NCBI RefSeq assembly: GCF_016862515.1
Contig: NZ_BONC01000034.1
Span: forward strand, 1-64,000
Direction: 5' to 3'
DNA: 64,000 bases
DNA from: Asanoa iriomotensis
GTDB taxonomy: Bacteria > Actinomycetota > Actinomycetes > Mycobacteriales > Micromonosporaceae
Shown: piece after piece, positions 1 through 9,620 of the stretch
How the letters are laid out: every line of letters begins with the position of its first letter
How positions within the stretch are numbered: the stretch's first letter is position 1
Program-made: the position numbers and the translations under genes
Notes under the pieces: generated by a model
The model's database searches: none
Seen by the model: the letters and a program-made list of their open reading frames with translations, nothing else
What the model was told of the DNA's origin: nothing

Positions 1-306
1 TACTTCTCCAACGCGATCCGGGAGGACATGATCCTGCGGCTGGCCCGCGGCGGCATCGTCTTCGCGCCGGGCCGCGCCGGCACGGTCCAGGAGGTCTTCC
101 AGGCCGCGACCAAGACCTTCTACGGCACCGACGGATCGAGCGGCGCGTACGTGTTCCTGGACAGCGCCTACTGGACCAAGACCCTGCCGATCGAGACGCT
201 GCTGCGCCCGCTGATGGCGCTGTCCCGCTTCGGCGACCTGTCGGACACCATCCACGTCACCGACGACGTCCAGGAAGCCGTCCGGGTGCTGACCAAACCG
301 TCCTAA
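1..306 (+). CDS. LOG-family Rossmann-fold nucleotide-binding protein, C-terminal part
   Basis: The frame is open from base 1, so the start lies outside the window and only the last 101 residues are visible. They contain PGRAGTVQE, which matches the nucleotide/phosphate-binding signature of the LOG/lysine-decarboxylase-like Rossmann family (usually PGGxGTxxE), followed by the helix region expected at the end of these proteins. The second Gly of the signature is Arg here. Family members are cytokinin-riboside phosphoribohydrolases or relatives of unknown substrate; the substrate cannot be told from this fragment. Its stop overlaps the stop of the convergent SEC-C gene by four bases. Confidence 0.75.
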   Translation, partial: YFSNAIREDMILRLARGGIVFAPGRAGTVQEVFQAATKTFYGTDGSSGAYVFLDSAYWTKTLPIETLLRPLMALSRFGDLSDTIHVTDDVQEAVRVLTKPS

Positions 307-1310
307 CGGGATCGCGGCAGGCAGCACTTCTTGTACTTGACCTCCGAGCCGCACCAGCAGACGTCGTTGCGGGCCGGCGGCCACGGGACGTTCAGGCCCC
401 GTCCGTCGAGCTCGTCGGCGTAGTCGTCGAGTACGTCGTCCACCGGGTCGTCGCCGCGCCGCTCGCTCAGCTGGACCAGCTCGTCGGCGGTGCCACGCAC
501 GATTCCGCGGGCGCCGGTGATCCCGGTTTCCGCGACGGTCGCGAGGATGTGCTCGATGTCGGCGCGGTGCGCTTCCCAAGTCGGACCACAGCTTTCGGCC
601 AGGTCCGGCCGACGCTCGGCCAGGCGGGCGAACTCGGCGGCGGGAAGGAACAGGAAGGGCCCGCTCAGCGCCGCCGTCAGCTCGGCTTGGTGCTCTTCCT
701 CGGCCGCCGCCTCCAGTTCTTCGGCCATCTCGTCGAGCGCGTCGTGCGGCAGGCCCAACTCGTGGCGCACGGCGTGCCGTTGGGTGATCAGCGCGTACAC
801 GATCACGGTCGCCAGCTCACCGGCGTCATCGAGGTCGTCCGTCTCGGGCAGCGCCGCGCGTGCCTCGTCGACGGCCACACTCAGCCACTCGTGTGCGGTC
901 TCGCCACGGCCACCGGCCAGCAGCGCTTCGGCGATCTCCGCCGCCGCGTCGGGGTCGGTGGTCAGCAGCGGCCGCAGCGGAGTCAGCTCGGCCATCGCCT
1001 CGTCGGCGCGGTCGAGCTCGAACAACAACCGGGCTCGGAACAGCTGGGCGAAGTCCGCCGCCGTGCCGTGCCGGCGGTGGGCGTCGATCGCCCGGTCGGT
1101 CAGGTCGAGGCTGCCCGCCGGGTCATCGGCGTTGAACAGCAGCTCGGCGGCCATGCCCAGGGCGACGACGTCGTCCCGCGGGTCGGCCAGTCGGCCACCG
1201 TCGACGATGGCCACCAGCTCGGCCGCGCCGGCCGCCGGCTCACCACGCTCCGCGGCCCCTTCGGCGATCGCGTCCAGCTCGTCGACGCTCAGTGTGGAGG
1301 CGATGGTCAC
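303..1310 (-). CDS. SEC-C motif domain protein with TPR-like helical body
   Basis: 335 residues, GTG start preceded by GAGG. The last 25 residues carry CWCGSEVKYKKCC, a SEC-C zinc-binding motif (the same four-ligand pattern as at the C terminus of SecA) that binds zinc and often mediates protein or ribosome contacts. The rest is acidic, alanine-rich and helical, with loosely repeated blocks of about 35 residues that resemble tetratricopeptide repeats. There is no signal peptide or membrane segment, so it is probably cytosolic. It is downstream of the aldolase gene in the same orientation but separated from it by a strong terminator, so it likely has its own promoter. The cellular role is unknown. 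Confidence 0.8.
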   Translation of the reverse strand: MTIASTLSVDELDAIAEGAAERGEPAAGAAELVAIVDGGRLADPRDDVVALGMAAELLFNADDPAGSLDLTDRAIDAHRRHGTAADFAQLFRARLLFELDRADEAMAELTPLRPLLTTDPDAAAEIAEALLAGGRGETAHEWLSVAVDEARAALPETDDLDDAGELATVIVYALITQRHAVRHELGLPHDALDEMAEELEAAAEEEHQAELTAALSGPFLFLPAAEFARLAERRPDLAESCGPTWEAHRADIEHILATVAETGITGARGIVRGTADELVQLSERRGDDPVDDVLDDYADELDGRGLNVPWPPARNDVCWCGSEVKYKKCCLPRSR

Positions 1311-1333
1311 GCGACTACCTCGACAATCGAAGA

Positions 1334-1368
1334 AAATGGCCGGCCCCGAACAGCGGGACCGGCCATTT
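1334..1368 (-). terminator. Rho-independent terminator after fba
   Basis: Perfect 10-bp arms AAATGGCCGG and CCGGCCATTT enclose a GC-rich loop, 10 bases downstream of the aldolase stop on the minus strand. Confidence 0.75.
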
Positions 1369-1377
1369 CACGGATGA

Positions 1378-2403
<1,026 letters not shown>

Positions 2404-2499
2404 GTCTGCCGCTCCTTGTCTAATCCGGTCACGGATGCCGGACCGCGCTGTCCTCCGTCTTGCAGTATCCCGCAACGGCGGATCGCACCGACAAGCAGG

Positions 2500-2877
2500 T
2501 CAGTCGCGCGGCTCAGGCACGATCAGGCTCAACACCCAGCTCACCACGGCCATCACGATGGCGCCCCAGAACGCGGGCCAGAAACCGTCGATGAAGAACG
2601 GGAGGTCGAACTGGTGACCGATCCAGTCGGTGAGCAGGAAGAGGAGCGCGTTGACGACGAGGGCGATCAACCCCAGCGTGAGGATGTAGAAAACGCACCC
2701 GACGACCTTGATGATCGGTTTGAGGACCGCGTTGACGACCCCGAAGATGACCGCCACGACGACCACGGTCAGCACCGTCCGGCCGGCGTCGCTGCCGCCG
2801 ATGTCGATGCCGGGCACGACCAGCGCCGTGATCCACAGGGCGATCGCGTTGATGGCCACCCGGATCAGCATTCCCAT
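2500..2877 (-). CDS. phage holin family / small four-helix membrane protein
   Basis: 125 residues starting MGMLIRVAIN; an ATG nine bases upstream (2886) is an alternative. Four hydrophobic segments are visible: about residues 4-24, 35-52, 56-84 and 100-120. The pattern (INAIALW near the start, NAVLKPI in the middle, DWIGHQF before the last helix) is that of the widespread bacterial 'phage holin family' (Pfam PF04020-like) proteins. These are chromosomal membrane proteins of unknown role, not part of a prophage here. It sits alone between fba and a divergent small gene. Confidence 0.85.
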   Translation of the reverse strand: MGMLIRVAINAIALWITALVVPGIDIGGSDAGRTVLTVVVVAVIFGVVNAVLKPIIKVVGCVFYILTLGLIALVVNALLFLLTDWIGHQFDLPFFIDGFWPAFWGAIVMAVVSWVLSLIVPEPRD

Positions 2878-2988
2878 GGCACCCATCGTGGCACCGGCCC
2901 GCACCCCACGATGCCCCGAGGTTTGCCAGGGTGATCGGCCGGACAACCCGCTTCCGCCGTACGGTGAACAGGAAGGGAGGCGGCGCCG

Positions 2989-3168
2989 ATGAGCCAGCCC
3001 GAAGAGCGTGACCCGGAAGCACCCGAAGCCGACGCCACGGAGCAGGCCACCCCGGCGGAGCCCGACAGCGACCCCGACGACGACGTGGTCCACGTGCGCC
3101 CGGACGTGCCCGAGGCCGACGCGGTCGAACAGTCCCTCGCCGTCGGCCCTGAGGACGACTATCGCTAG
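2989..3168 (+). CDS. small acidic hypothetical protein
   Basis: 59 residues, ATG with GGGAGG eight bases upstream, which is the main evidence for the gene. The protein is very acidic (Asp and Glu make up about a third), rich in Pro and Ala, and has no predicted fold, signal peptide or membrane segment, so it is probably disordered and cytosolic. The stop TAG overlaps the stop of the convergent LCP gene. No function can be assigned. Confidence 0.6.
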   Translation: MSQPEERDPEAPEADATEQATPAEPDSDPDDDVVHVRPDVPEADAVEQSLAVGPEDDYR

Positions 3169-4211
3169 CGCACCGACTGCGGGTTCGCCTCGGCCCACTC
3201 GGTCAGCCGGTTCTCCTTGATCGCGGCGAACACCGGAGTGCTGAGCGCGGGGTCGAGCCGCTGGTAGGAGACCCGCCCGATGGTGACGCCGCGGAAGTTC
3301 GACCCGATATCTACCGACTTGACCGCGTCGACCCCGGCGGCGATCGAGAGCAGCTGCGGCGTGCTGATGCCGGCGCCGGCCACGTCGATCCCGGCCGAGG
3401 CGGCCTGCGCCACCCGGGCCAGCCGCACCGGGTCCCGGATCTCGGTGCCGATCAGCGCGCGGACGAACGCCCGCCCGTTGGCGTCCCGGTCGTAGGCGCC
3501 GTGCGGCAGGCCGTAGCGCTGCCGGAGCAGGTCGACCATGCCCTTGCCGTCGAGCCGCTGGCACCCGGCGGGGAACACGCGGCCGGTGTGCCGCGAGGTC
3601 ACCGGCCGCTCGACGCAGATCTCGACGCCGCCGAGCGCATCGGTCACGGCGCGCAGACCCGAGTAGCGCACGGTCACCGTCGCGTCGACGCGCAGCCCGG
3701 TGGTCGCGGTGATCGTGTCGGCGGTGAGCTTGGCGCCCGCGGCCAGGTCCGGCCCCGCACCGTGCCGCTCACTGCCGAAATAGAAGCTCTCGCCCAGCCG
3801 GGCACGCCCCCGGTCGGGGATCTCCACGAGCAGGTCGCTGGAGAGCGAGACCAGGTAGGCCGTGTGGCTGCCGGCCGGCACGTGCGCGAGCAGCACCGTG
3901 TCGGCCCGGTAGCTGCGGCCGCCGTCGTTGTCGACGCCGAGCACGGCCACCGTCAGCGGCCGGTCCGCGACGGTCGCGCCGCCGGGCAGGAAGGTCTCGC
4001 CGGTGAACGGCTGGTCGACGGCGTCGCGGAGGGCGAACGGCATCGCCACCGCGGCGACGACGGCCAGCGTCGCGGACGCCAACCGGTTGGTCAGGCGGCG
4101 CTTCCGGCGACGGCGTACGACCACACGATCGATGGCCTCGCGCAGCGGCGCCGTCGGCGGCGCGAGTGTCTCGTGCCGCTCGAACGTCGCGCGCAGTTGA
4201 TCTTCGATCAT
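3165..4211 (-). CDS. LytR-CpsA-Psr (LCP) domain membrane protein, coupled to a sigma factor
   Basis: 348 residues, ATG at 4211 overlapping the TGA of the sigma factor gene (ATGA), so the two are translationally coupled. The layout is a cytosolic N terminus of about 45 residues, an Arg/Lys stop-transfer run and one membrane segment (about 47-65), then an extracellular LCP domain with LGVDNDGGRSYRADT (about residue 85) and LRQRYGLPHGAYDRD. LCP enzymes transfer glycopolymers onto peptidoglycan. The usual LSIPRD motif reads LSSDLLVEIP here, so catalysis is uncertain. The N-terminal segment with the single helix is where anti-sigma factors of such pairs normally sit, so this may be an anti-sigma/LCP hybrid. 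Confidence 0.8.
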   Translation of the reverse strand: MIEDQLRATFERHETLAPPTAPLREAIDRVVVRRRRKRRLTNRLASATLAVVAAVAMPFALRDAVDQPFTGETFLPGGATVADRPLTVAVLGVDNDGGRSYRADTVLLAHVPAGSHTAYLVSLSSDLLVEIPDRGRARLGESFYFGSERHGAGPDLAAGAKLTADTITATTGLRVDATVTVRYSGLRAVTDALGGVEICVERPVTSRHTGRVFPAGCQRLDGKGMVDLLRQRYGLPHGAYDRDANGRAFVRALIGTEIRDPVRLARVAQAASAGIDVAGAGISTPQLLSIAAGVDAVKSVDIGSNFRGVTIGRVSYQRLDPALSTPVFAAIKENRLTEWAEANPQSVR

Positions 4212-4702
4212 GGGTAGGTCTCCACCAGCTCGGCCCGCAGCGTCGCGAGCGCACGCGAGATCGACGACCGGACGGTGCCGACGGCACACCCGAGGATCTC
4301 GGCGATCTCGGCGTCGGGCAGGTCCTCGTAGTAACGCAGCACCAGGGCCGCACGTTGCGCCTTGGGCAACCGGGCCAGCCACGACCAGATCTGGTCGCGG
4401 TCCGCGGTGGCCTGTGCGTGGTCGACGGGTACGACCTTCGCCGCCTCGTCCGGTTCGGCGCGTAACAGCACCCGGCGCAGCCAGGAACCGCGCCGCCAGT
4501 CGAGGTACTGGTTGGTGATCATCCGGCGGACGTACCGCTCCGGTGCGTCGGCGCGCGCCACCTTCCGCCAGTTGAGCTGGACCCGGACCATCGTCTCCTG
4601 CACGAGGTCCTGTGCCAGGTGCGGGTCCCCGCACAGCATCACGGCGTACCGGAGCATGTTGCCGAGTTGCACCTCGGCGAACTCCTCGTACGTCAGCGTC
4701 AC
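4208..4702 (-). CDS. SigE-family RNA polymerase sigma-70 factor
   Basis: 164 residues from GTG at 4702, with GGAGG at ideal spacing; an ATG/GTG extension to 5071 would run through the divergent promoter and lacks similarity. Region 2 (AVMLCGDPHLAQDLVQET, with the -10 reading helix after it) and region 4 (LPKAQRAALVLRYYEDL, then AEILGCAVGTVRSSISR) are typical of the actinobacterial SigE family of small ECF-like sigma factors. It directs RNA polymerase to a limited regulon. The overlapping LCP-domain gene is the likely regulator or effector, and the divergently transcribed surface-protein genes are candidate targets. Confidence 0.9.
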   Translation of the reverse strand: MTLTYEEFAEVQLGNMLRYAVMLCGDPHLAQDLVQETMVRVQLNWRKVARADAPERYVRRMITNQYLDWRRGSWLRRVLLRAEPDEAAKVVPVDHAQATADRDQIWSWLARLPKAQRAALVLRYYEDLPDAEIAEILGCAVGTVRSSISRALATLRAELVETYP

Positions 4703-4862
4703 AGGTACCTCCGGGGTGGCTCTGCCAGGACGACGCGCTCCGGCACCGAAACCGCTGCGAAGATCACCAATATTCAGCCGTTCGGCCAGACTACCGTCAG
4801 CGCTATCGCGGTCTTGATCTCCACTGACTAAGCTCCGCGTCGATCCCTGGGGAGGACGCCGG

Positions 4863-6341
4863 ATGCGCCGCTGTGTCATACGCCAGCTCGCCGCCGGATG
4901 CGGTGCGGTGCTCGCCGCGGTCCTCCTGGCCGCGCCGCCGGCCCTGGCCGCGCCCGAGGACATCGCGATCAACATGCGCGACGTGACCGTCGCCGTGGGC
5001 CACCCCGGTGTCGTCGCCGGCGCGACGCTGATCTCCGCCTCGCCGGTCGCGCTCGACGACGTGGTGGTCACCTACGACTTCAGCGCGCTGGTCGGCGTGG
5101 CCGAGGTGGTCGCGCCCGGCTGCGCGCTCGTGGACACCACGATCCTCGGGTGCGCGCGCGACGAGGTGCGGCTCGGCAGCGCGCCCCTGCCCGGGCAGTT
5201 CGACGTGGTGGTCCGCGCGGTCGACGGTGCGAAGGTCGGTGAGGGGCCGCTGCAGGTGGGCGTGAGCGCCGCCGGGCGACGGCCCGTGTTCAGCAACTCG
5301 TGGGTGCGCGTCGGCGCCGGGGTCGACCTGGTCGCGGGCCCGGGCACCGAGCTGACCCGCCGGCCGGGCGAGGCGTTCACGTTCCCGCTGCGGGTCGACG
5401 TCGCCGGCACCACCGCGGTCGAGAAACCCAACATCTACTTCACCGAGGTGTACGCGTTCCGCGCCACCCGCAAGTTCTCCAACTGCCTCTACGTCGAGGA
5501 CCGGATCCGCAACTGCTGGTTCGACGCCACGTTCCCGCCGGGCGCCGGCTACACCGCGGTGCTGCCGTTCGCCCTCGGCACGGACACCGCCGCGCCCGGC
5601 ACGAAGAGCGTCGAGGCGCTCTGGCTCACCGCGGCCGAGGCCGAGGACTACGAGACGTTCCTGACGGGCCACGGCTACAACGGCGGCGAGCTGGGCACCG
5701 ACGGCGAGCTCACGCTGGTTCCCGAGCTGACGCTGCGGGCCGCGACCCAGGCCGACACCGTGCCGGCCAACAACCGCAGCACGCTGTCCGTCGCGGTGAC
5801 CGGCCAGAACGGCCTGGACCTGGCCGCGTCCGGGGCCGCGGTGCACGGCGCGGTCGGCGCGCGGGTGCCGGCCCTGGTCGGCTTCCGCAACCACGGCCCG
5901 GCGGCGGCAGAACACCTGGGCGGCGACGTCGCCACGGTCGAGGTGACGATCCCGCCGGGCACGACCGCGACCGCCGTGTCACCGGAGTGCGCGCCGCTGA
6001 CCGATCCGGCTGCCGACGGCGCACCCGGTGCCCCCGCCTACCGCTGCCGGCCCGGCCCGCTGGTGCGCGCCGACTTCATCGTCGAGTTCACCTTCGAGCT
6101 GCGCATCGACCGGGCGCAGCCGGCCGACGGCGGGGTCCGGCTCACGGGCACGGAAGACCTCGACGCGACCAACGACCAGGCCGCGATCACGGTAAACCGC
6201 GCCATCACCACGCCACCGCCCGCCGCTGCCCGCGGCCTGCCCATCACGGGCGCACCCGCCGGACTCCTGGCGGGACTCGGCACGATCATGATCGTCGTCG
6301 GCGCGTGCGCCGTCGTTCTGGCGCGGACCCGCGCCGGTTAG
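4863..6341 (+). CDS. LPXTG-like cell-wall surface protein, paralogue 1
   Basis: 492 residues; ATG with GGGGAGG upstream. A signal peptide (about 1-29, ending ALA-A) leads into beta-rich domains with paired cysteines. Residues about 460-492 form a sorting signal: LPITG, a hydrophobic helix and an Arg-containing tail. It should be exported and sortase-anchored to peptidoglycan. The body aligns along its whole length with the next gene, sharing blocks such as FSNC-Y, GTDTAAPG and GFRNHGPAAA, so the two arose by duplication. Sigma-factor genes are divergent. No sortase gene is in the window. Ligand or role unknown. Confidence 0.85.
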   Translation: MRRCVIRQLAAGCGAVLAAVLLAAPPALAAPEDIAINMRDVTVAVGHPGVVAGATLISASPVALDDVVVTYDFSALVGVAEVVAPGCALVDTTILGCARDEVRLGSAPLPGQFDVVVRAVDGAKVGEGPLQVGVSAAGRRPVFSNSWVRVGAGVDLVAGPGTELTRRPGEAFTFPLRVDVAGTTAVEKPNIYFTEVYAFRATRKFSNCLYVEDRIRNCWFDATFPPGAGYTAVLPFALGTDTAAPGTKSVEALWLTAAEAEDYETFLTGHGYNGGELGTDGELTLVPELTLRAATQADTVPANNRSTLSVAVTGQNGLDLAASGAAVHGAVGARVPALVGFRNHGPAAAEHLGGDVATVEVTIPPGTTATAVSPECAPLTDPAADGAPGAPAYRCRPGPLVRADFIVEFTFELRIDRAQPADGGVRLTGTEDLDATNDQAAITVNRAITTPPPAAARGLPITGAPAGLLAGLGTIMIVVGACAVVLARTRAG

Positions 6342-6370
6342 CCCACTCGAACGGGGAGACAAACCACACC

Positions 6371-7930
6371 ATGCGACTCACCCCTGCCCGGCGGCTGCTC
6401 GCCGGGATAGGCGTCGTCGGCGCGCTGGTCGCGACCGGCGCGCTGCCGGCCGCGGCGGCCCCCACCGCCAAGCTGGGCCTCTACATGCCCGACCACACGG
6501 TCGCGGTCGGCGCACCCGGTGTCATCGATGGCGCCGTGCTCTACGCCGACGAGCCGACCGCCCTGGTCGACGCGGCGGTCATCTTCGACTTCGCCGATCT
6601 GGCCGGCGTCGCCGAGGTCGTTCCCGAGGACGGCATCGGGCCCGACTGCACGAAGACCTCCGCACACGAGCTGCGTTGCACGCGGTTCGAGACCTGGGCG
6701 GACCCGTTCGGCGCCGGCGGCGACTTCAACGTGGTGATCAGGGGCGTCGCGGGCGGGCCGGAGGGCACCGGCACGCTCAAGACCACGCTCGAGGTGTCCG
6801 GCTACGACTCGGTGACCACGGAGTCGACCGTGCGCGTCGGCACCGGCGTGGACCTGGCCGGTGGCCCGGACACCGATGTCTCGGTCGCGCCCGGCGGCGC
6901 GTTCAGCCACCACGTCTCGGTCAAGAACGCCGGCGACGCGACCATCGAAGGCTTCAACGCGATCTTCGACAACAACTACGCGATCCGGGCAGCCAAGAAG
7001 TTCACCAACTGCACCTACGTGGGCGACGAACTTCGCACCTGCGCCTTCGACGTCACCATCGAGCCGGGCGAGACGTTCCAGGGCGACCTGCCCTACCGGC
7101 TCGGCGCCGACACCGAGGCGCCCGGGCACCAGGTCGGCTTCCTCACCCTGCTCACCCGCGCCGAGTTCGAGGACTTCAGCGGGTATGTGAAGCAGTTCGG
7201 CGCCGACATCGGCAAGCCAGGCACGGACGGCACCTTCGAGCTGACGGCGGCGCCGGCGAACCTGGCCCGACGGGGTGCGCAGGCCGATGTCGATCCCGAG
7301 AACAACTGGAGCGGTGTGAACATCACCGTGACCGGTAAGAACGGCTACGACCTCGTGGCCGCGGGCGCGCGCATCACCGGCAACGTCGGCGACGTCGCCG
7401 ACGTGGACCTCGGCTTCCGCAACGACGGCCCGGCCGCGGCCGACTCCGGTCGCCTCGGCAGCAACGTGACCCTCGTCGACGTGACCGTGCCGAAGGGCAC
7501 CACGGTTGTCGAGGTTTCCGACCAGTGCGTGCCCAAGCCCGCGAACGACGCCGGCGAGTACGGCGAGCCGGGCGAGCCGGGTGCTCCCGTCTACCGCTGC
7601 TTCCCCGGTGACCTGGTGACCCCCGGTGAGACGGTCGGATTCCCGTTCCGCCTGCGGATCGACCAGGCCCAGCCCGAGCGCGGCCTGGTCACCATCAACG
7701 CGAAGTGCGAGTGCGAGGGCCGGCAGTCGGACATCAACTCCGCCAACGACACCGCGCCGATCGAGGTCAACGCCGCCGGCGGTGGCACTGGTGGCGGCGG
7801 CGATGACGGTGGCCTGCCGATCACCGGCCCGGCCGCCGGCCTGATCGCCGGTGCTGGCGGCCTGCTCCTGGTCGCCGGTCTGGGCGGGGTCGTGGTGGCC
7901 TGGCGCCGCCGCACCCGGTTCGTCGCCTGA
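6371..7930 (+). CDS. LPXTG-like cell-wall surface protein, paralogue 2
   Basis: 519 residues, ATG after an AACGGGGAGA leader, 29 bases behind paralogue 1, so likely co-transcribed. The signal peptide MRLTPARRLLAGIG... ends near ALPAAAA. Two beta-rich, DUF11-like domains follow: about 35-330, and about 330-470 with NDGPAAAD and RLRIDQAQP. A Gly-rich linker and LPITG with a hydrophobic segment and a basic tail complete it. Paired cysteines (for example CKCEC) suggest extracellular disulfides. A terminator follows immediately. The function is unknown; a structural or adhesive envelope role is inferred from architecture only. Confidence 0.85.
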   Translation: MRLTPARRLLAGIGVVGALVATGALPAAAAPTAKLGLYMPDHTVAVGAPGVIDGAVLYADEPTALVDAAVIFDFADLAGVAEVVPEDGIGPDCTKTSAHELRCTRFETWADPFGAGGDFNVVIRGVAGGPEGTGTLKTTLEVSGYDSVTTESTVRVGTGVDLAGGPDTDVSVAPGGAFSHHVSVKNAGDATIEGFNAIFDNNYAIRAAKKFTNCTYVGDELRTCAFDVTIEPGETFQGDLPYRLGADTEAPGHQVGFLTLLTRAEFEDFSGYVKQFGADIGKPGTDGTFELTAAPANLARRGAQADVDPENNWSGVNITVTGKNGYDLVAAGARITGNVGDVADVDLGFRNDGPAAADSGRLGSNVTLVDVTVPKGTTVVEVSDQCVPKPANDAGEYGEPGEPGAPVYRCFPGDLVTPGETVGFPFRLRIDQAQPERGLVTINAKCECEGRQSDINSANDTAPIEVNAAGGGTGGGGDDGGLPITGPAAGLIAGAGGLLLVAGLGGVVVAWRRRTRFVA

Positions 7931-7941
7931 CCCAACCCTCC

Positions 7942-7978
7942 GGAACGCCTCGCCGCGACCATCGCGGCGGGGCGTTCC
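7942..7978 (+). terminator. terminator after surface-protein gene 2
   Basis: GGAACGCC and CGCCGCG pair with the matching downstream arm ending GGCGTTCC, around a four-base loop, and a T-rich tail follows. It separates the first two surface-protein genes from the third. Confidence 0.8.
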
Positions 7979-8108
7979 GTCGTTTTATCGGCCGCCCTGC
8001 CCATGCAACCGCGCGCGGACGGCCCGCGTCTTCCCCTTACGGGCGCACCGGCCGGCTCTGGCCCGCACCCGCGCCAGCCAGCTCCATCCAACGGGGAGAA
8101 AGACAACC

Positions 8109-8747
8109 ATGCGACTCACCCCTGTCCGGCGCGTGCTCGCCGGGCTCGGCGCGGCCGGCACGCTGCTGGTCACCGCCGCGTCGCCGGCCGCCGCGGCGCC
8201 GGTCGACTTCGACTTCGTCGCGCAGGGCGCCCGCATCACCGGCGTCGTCGGCGACCAGGCGCAGGTCAAGCTCGGTTTCCACAACCAGGGACCGGCCACG
8301 GTGGACCGCCGCAACAGTGCCGGGGACGTCTCGGTCGTCGACATCGCACTGCCGAAGGGCACGACGGCGGTCACGGTGCCGGCCGAGTGCCAGCCCGGCG
8401 CGGCCGGCGCGTACCGCTGCTCGCCCGGCCCGGTCGCCACGTCCGGCCAGACGATCACGTTCCCGTTCGTCCTGCGCATCGACAGCGCCGAGGTGGCGCC
8501 CGGCTCGGTCACGATCAACGTCCGTTGCCAGTGCGACAGTGACAACGTCGACGCCAACGCCGGCAACGACACCGCGCCGATCGAGGTCGTGGTCAACACC
8601 GTCGTCGCCACCAGCGCCGCCGGCGGCGGCCTGCCGATCTCGGGCGGCGCCGCCGGTGTGATCCTCGGCGCGGGCGGCCTGCTGCTGCTCGCCGGCGTGG
8701 TCGGCGCCGTGGTGGCCGGCCGCCGCCGGGCCCGTCCCGCCGGCTGA
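8109..8747 (+). CDS. LPXTG-like cell-wall surface protein, short paralogue 3
   Basis: 212 residues. The leader (AACGGGGAGA) and first codons repeat those of paralogue 2 almost exactly, and the signal peptide MRLTPVRRVLAGLG is nearly identical. Only the last of the two domains is kept (VAQGARITGVVGDQ, then VLRIDSAE and CQCDSDN), so this is a copy with the N-terminal domain deleted in frame. The sorting signal is LPISG rather than LPXTG, then a helix and an Arg-rich tail. It lies between two terminators and so is a separate transcription unit. Whether LPISG is cut by the same sortase is open. Confidence 0.85.
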   Translation: MRLTPVRRVLAGLGAAGTLLVTAASPAAAAPVDFDFVAQGARITGVVGDQAQVKLGFHNQGPATVDRRNSAGDVSVVDIALPKGTTAVTVPAECQPGAAGAYRCSPGPVATSGQTITFPFVLRIDSAEVAPGSVTINVRCQCDSDNVDANAGNDTAPIEVVVNTVVATSAAGGGLPISGGAAGVILGAGGLLLLAGVVGAVVAGRRRARPAG

Positions 8748-8760
8748 CCGGTGCGCCTGT

Positions 8761-8793
8761 CCCGGGCGGGTTCTGCCGCCTTGCCCGCCCGGG
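8761..8793 (+). terminator. terminator after surface-protein gene 3
   Basis: Perfect 10-bp inverted repeat, CCCGGGCGGG against CCCGCCCGGG, with a 13-base loop. Confidence 0.8.
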
Positions 8794-8821
8794 CTTGCCA
8801 AGGCCTGTAGCCTTCCTACCC

Positions 8822-9607
8822 GTGGAGACGACCCGCGCCCTCACCGAGAACCTCGCCTTCAACCCGCTGGACGCGAAGGAACTGGTGCACACCTTCGGGC
8901 TGTACGGCATCTGGGCGATCCTGTTCGCCGAGACGGGCCTGTTGGTCGGCTTCTTCTTCCCCGGCGACTCGCTGCTCTTCCTCGCCGGCGTCGCGGCCAC
9001 GCCGGTCGCCGACGCGATCTTCGGTGACGGCACCCGGTTGTCCCTGGCCGGCCTGCTGATCGGCGCGCCGCTGTGCGCGATCGTCGGTGCCCAGCTCGGC
9101 CACTTCCTGGGCGCCCGGTACGGCACCCGGATGTTCGACAAGCCCGACTCCCGCCTGTTCAAGCGGGAGTACGTCGAGAAGGCCGAGCACTACTTCCAGA
9201 AGTTCGGCCCCGCCAAGGCCGTGGTGCTGGCCCGGTTCATCCCGATCGTCCGCACGTTCCTCAACCCCGTCGCCGGCGTCCTCGGCATGCCGGCGAAGCA
9301 GTTCTTCCTCTGGAACGTCGTCGGCGCGATCCTCTGGACCGACGGCATCATCCTGGTCGGCTACCTGCTGGCCGGCCGCATCTACGCCGCCATCGGCACG
9401 CACATCGACCGCTACATCCTGCCGTTCGTGCTGCTCATCGTGCTGATCTCGGTGCTGCCGATCATCATCGAGGTGGTCCGCGACCGCCGCGCCCGCAAGC
9501 GCGCCGAGGAGCTGGCGGTCATCGGCGTCTCGCCGGTCGCCGGCATCGCCGACGCGATCTCGGAGGAGCGCCACCGCGGCCACCGGGGCAGCCACCGCGC
9601 CGAATAG
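8822..9607 (+). CDS. DedA family (VTT-domain) membrane protein
   Basis: 261 residues from GTG at 8822. A TAGCCT -10 box ends eight bases before it and there is no Shine-Dalgarno, so the message is probably leaderless. The VTT/SNARE-associated signature is clear: FFFPGDSLLFLAG near residue 45 and ARFIPIVRTFLNPVAG near residue 140. Several membrane helices and a basic C-terminal tail follow. DedA proteins are half-transporter-like membrane proteins linked to recycling of the undecaprenyl-phosphate or other lipid carriers. The exact substrate here is unknown. Confidence 0.92.
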   Translation: METTRALTENLAFNPLDAKELVHTFGLYGIWAILFAETGLLVGFFFPGDSLLFLAGVAATPVADAIFGDGTRLSLAGLLIGAPLCAIVGAQLGHFLGARYGTRMFDKPDSRLFKREYVEKAEHYFQKFGPAKAVVLARFIPIVRTFLNPVAGVLGMPAKQFFLWNVVGAILWTDGIILVGYLLAGRIYAAIGTHIDRYILPFVLLIVLISVLPIIIEVVRDRRARKRAEELAVIGVSPVAGIADAISEERHRGHRGSHRAE

Positions 9608-9620
9608 CTAACCGGGCCGG

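Noticed and set aside
2500-2877. Phage lysis holin, implying a prophage
   Set aside because: The family name is misleading: such four-helix proteins are widespread chromosomal genes, and no phage gene is nearby.
5300-7930. An 876-codon plus-strand frame across the first two surface-protein genes
   Set aside because: Its first part is a shifted frame of gene 1, rich in Arg/Gly/Pro runs typical of high-GC shadow frames. Its second part is gene 2 itself, whose ATG at 6371 has a ribosome site and signal peptide.
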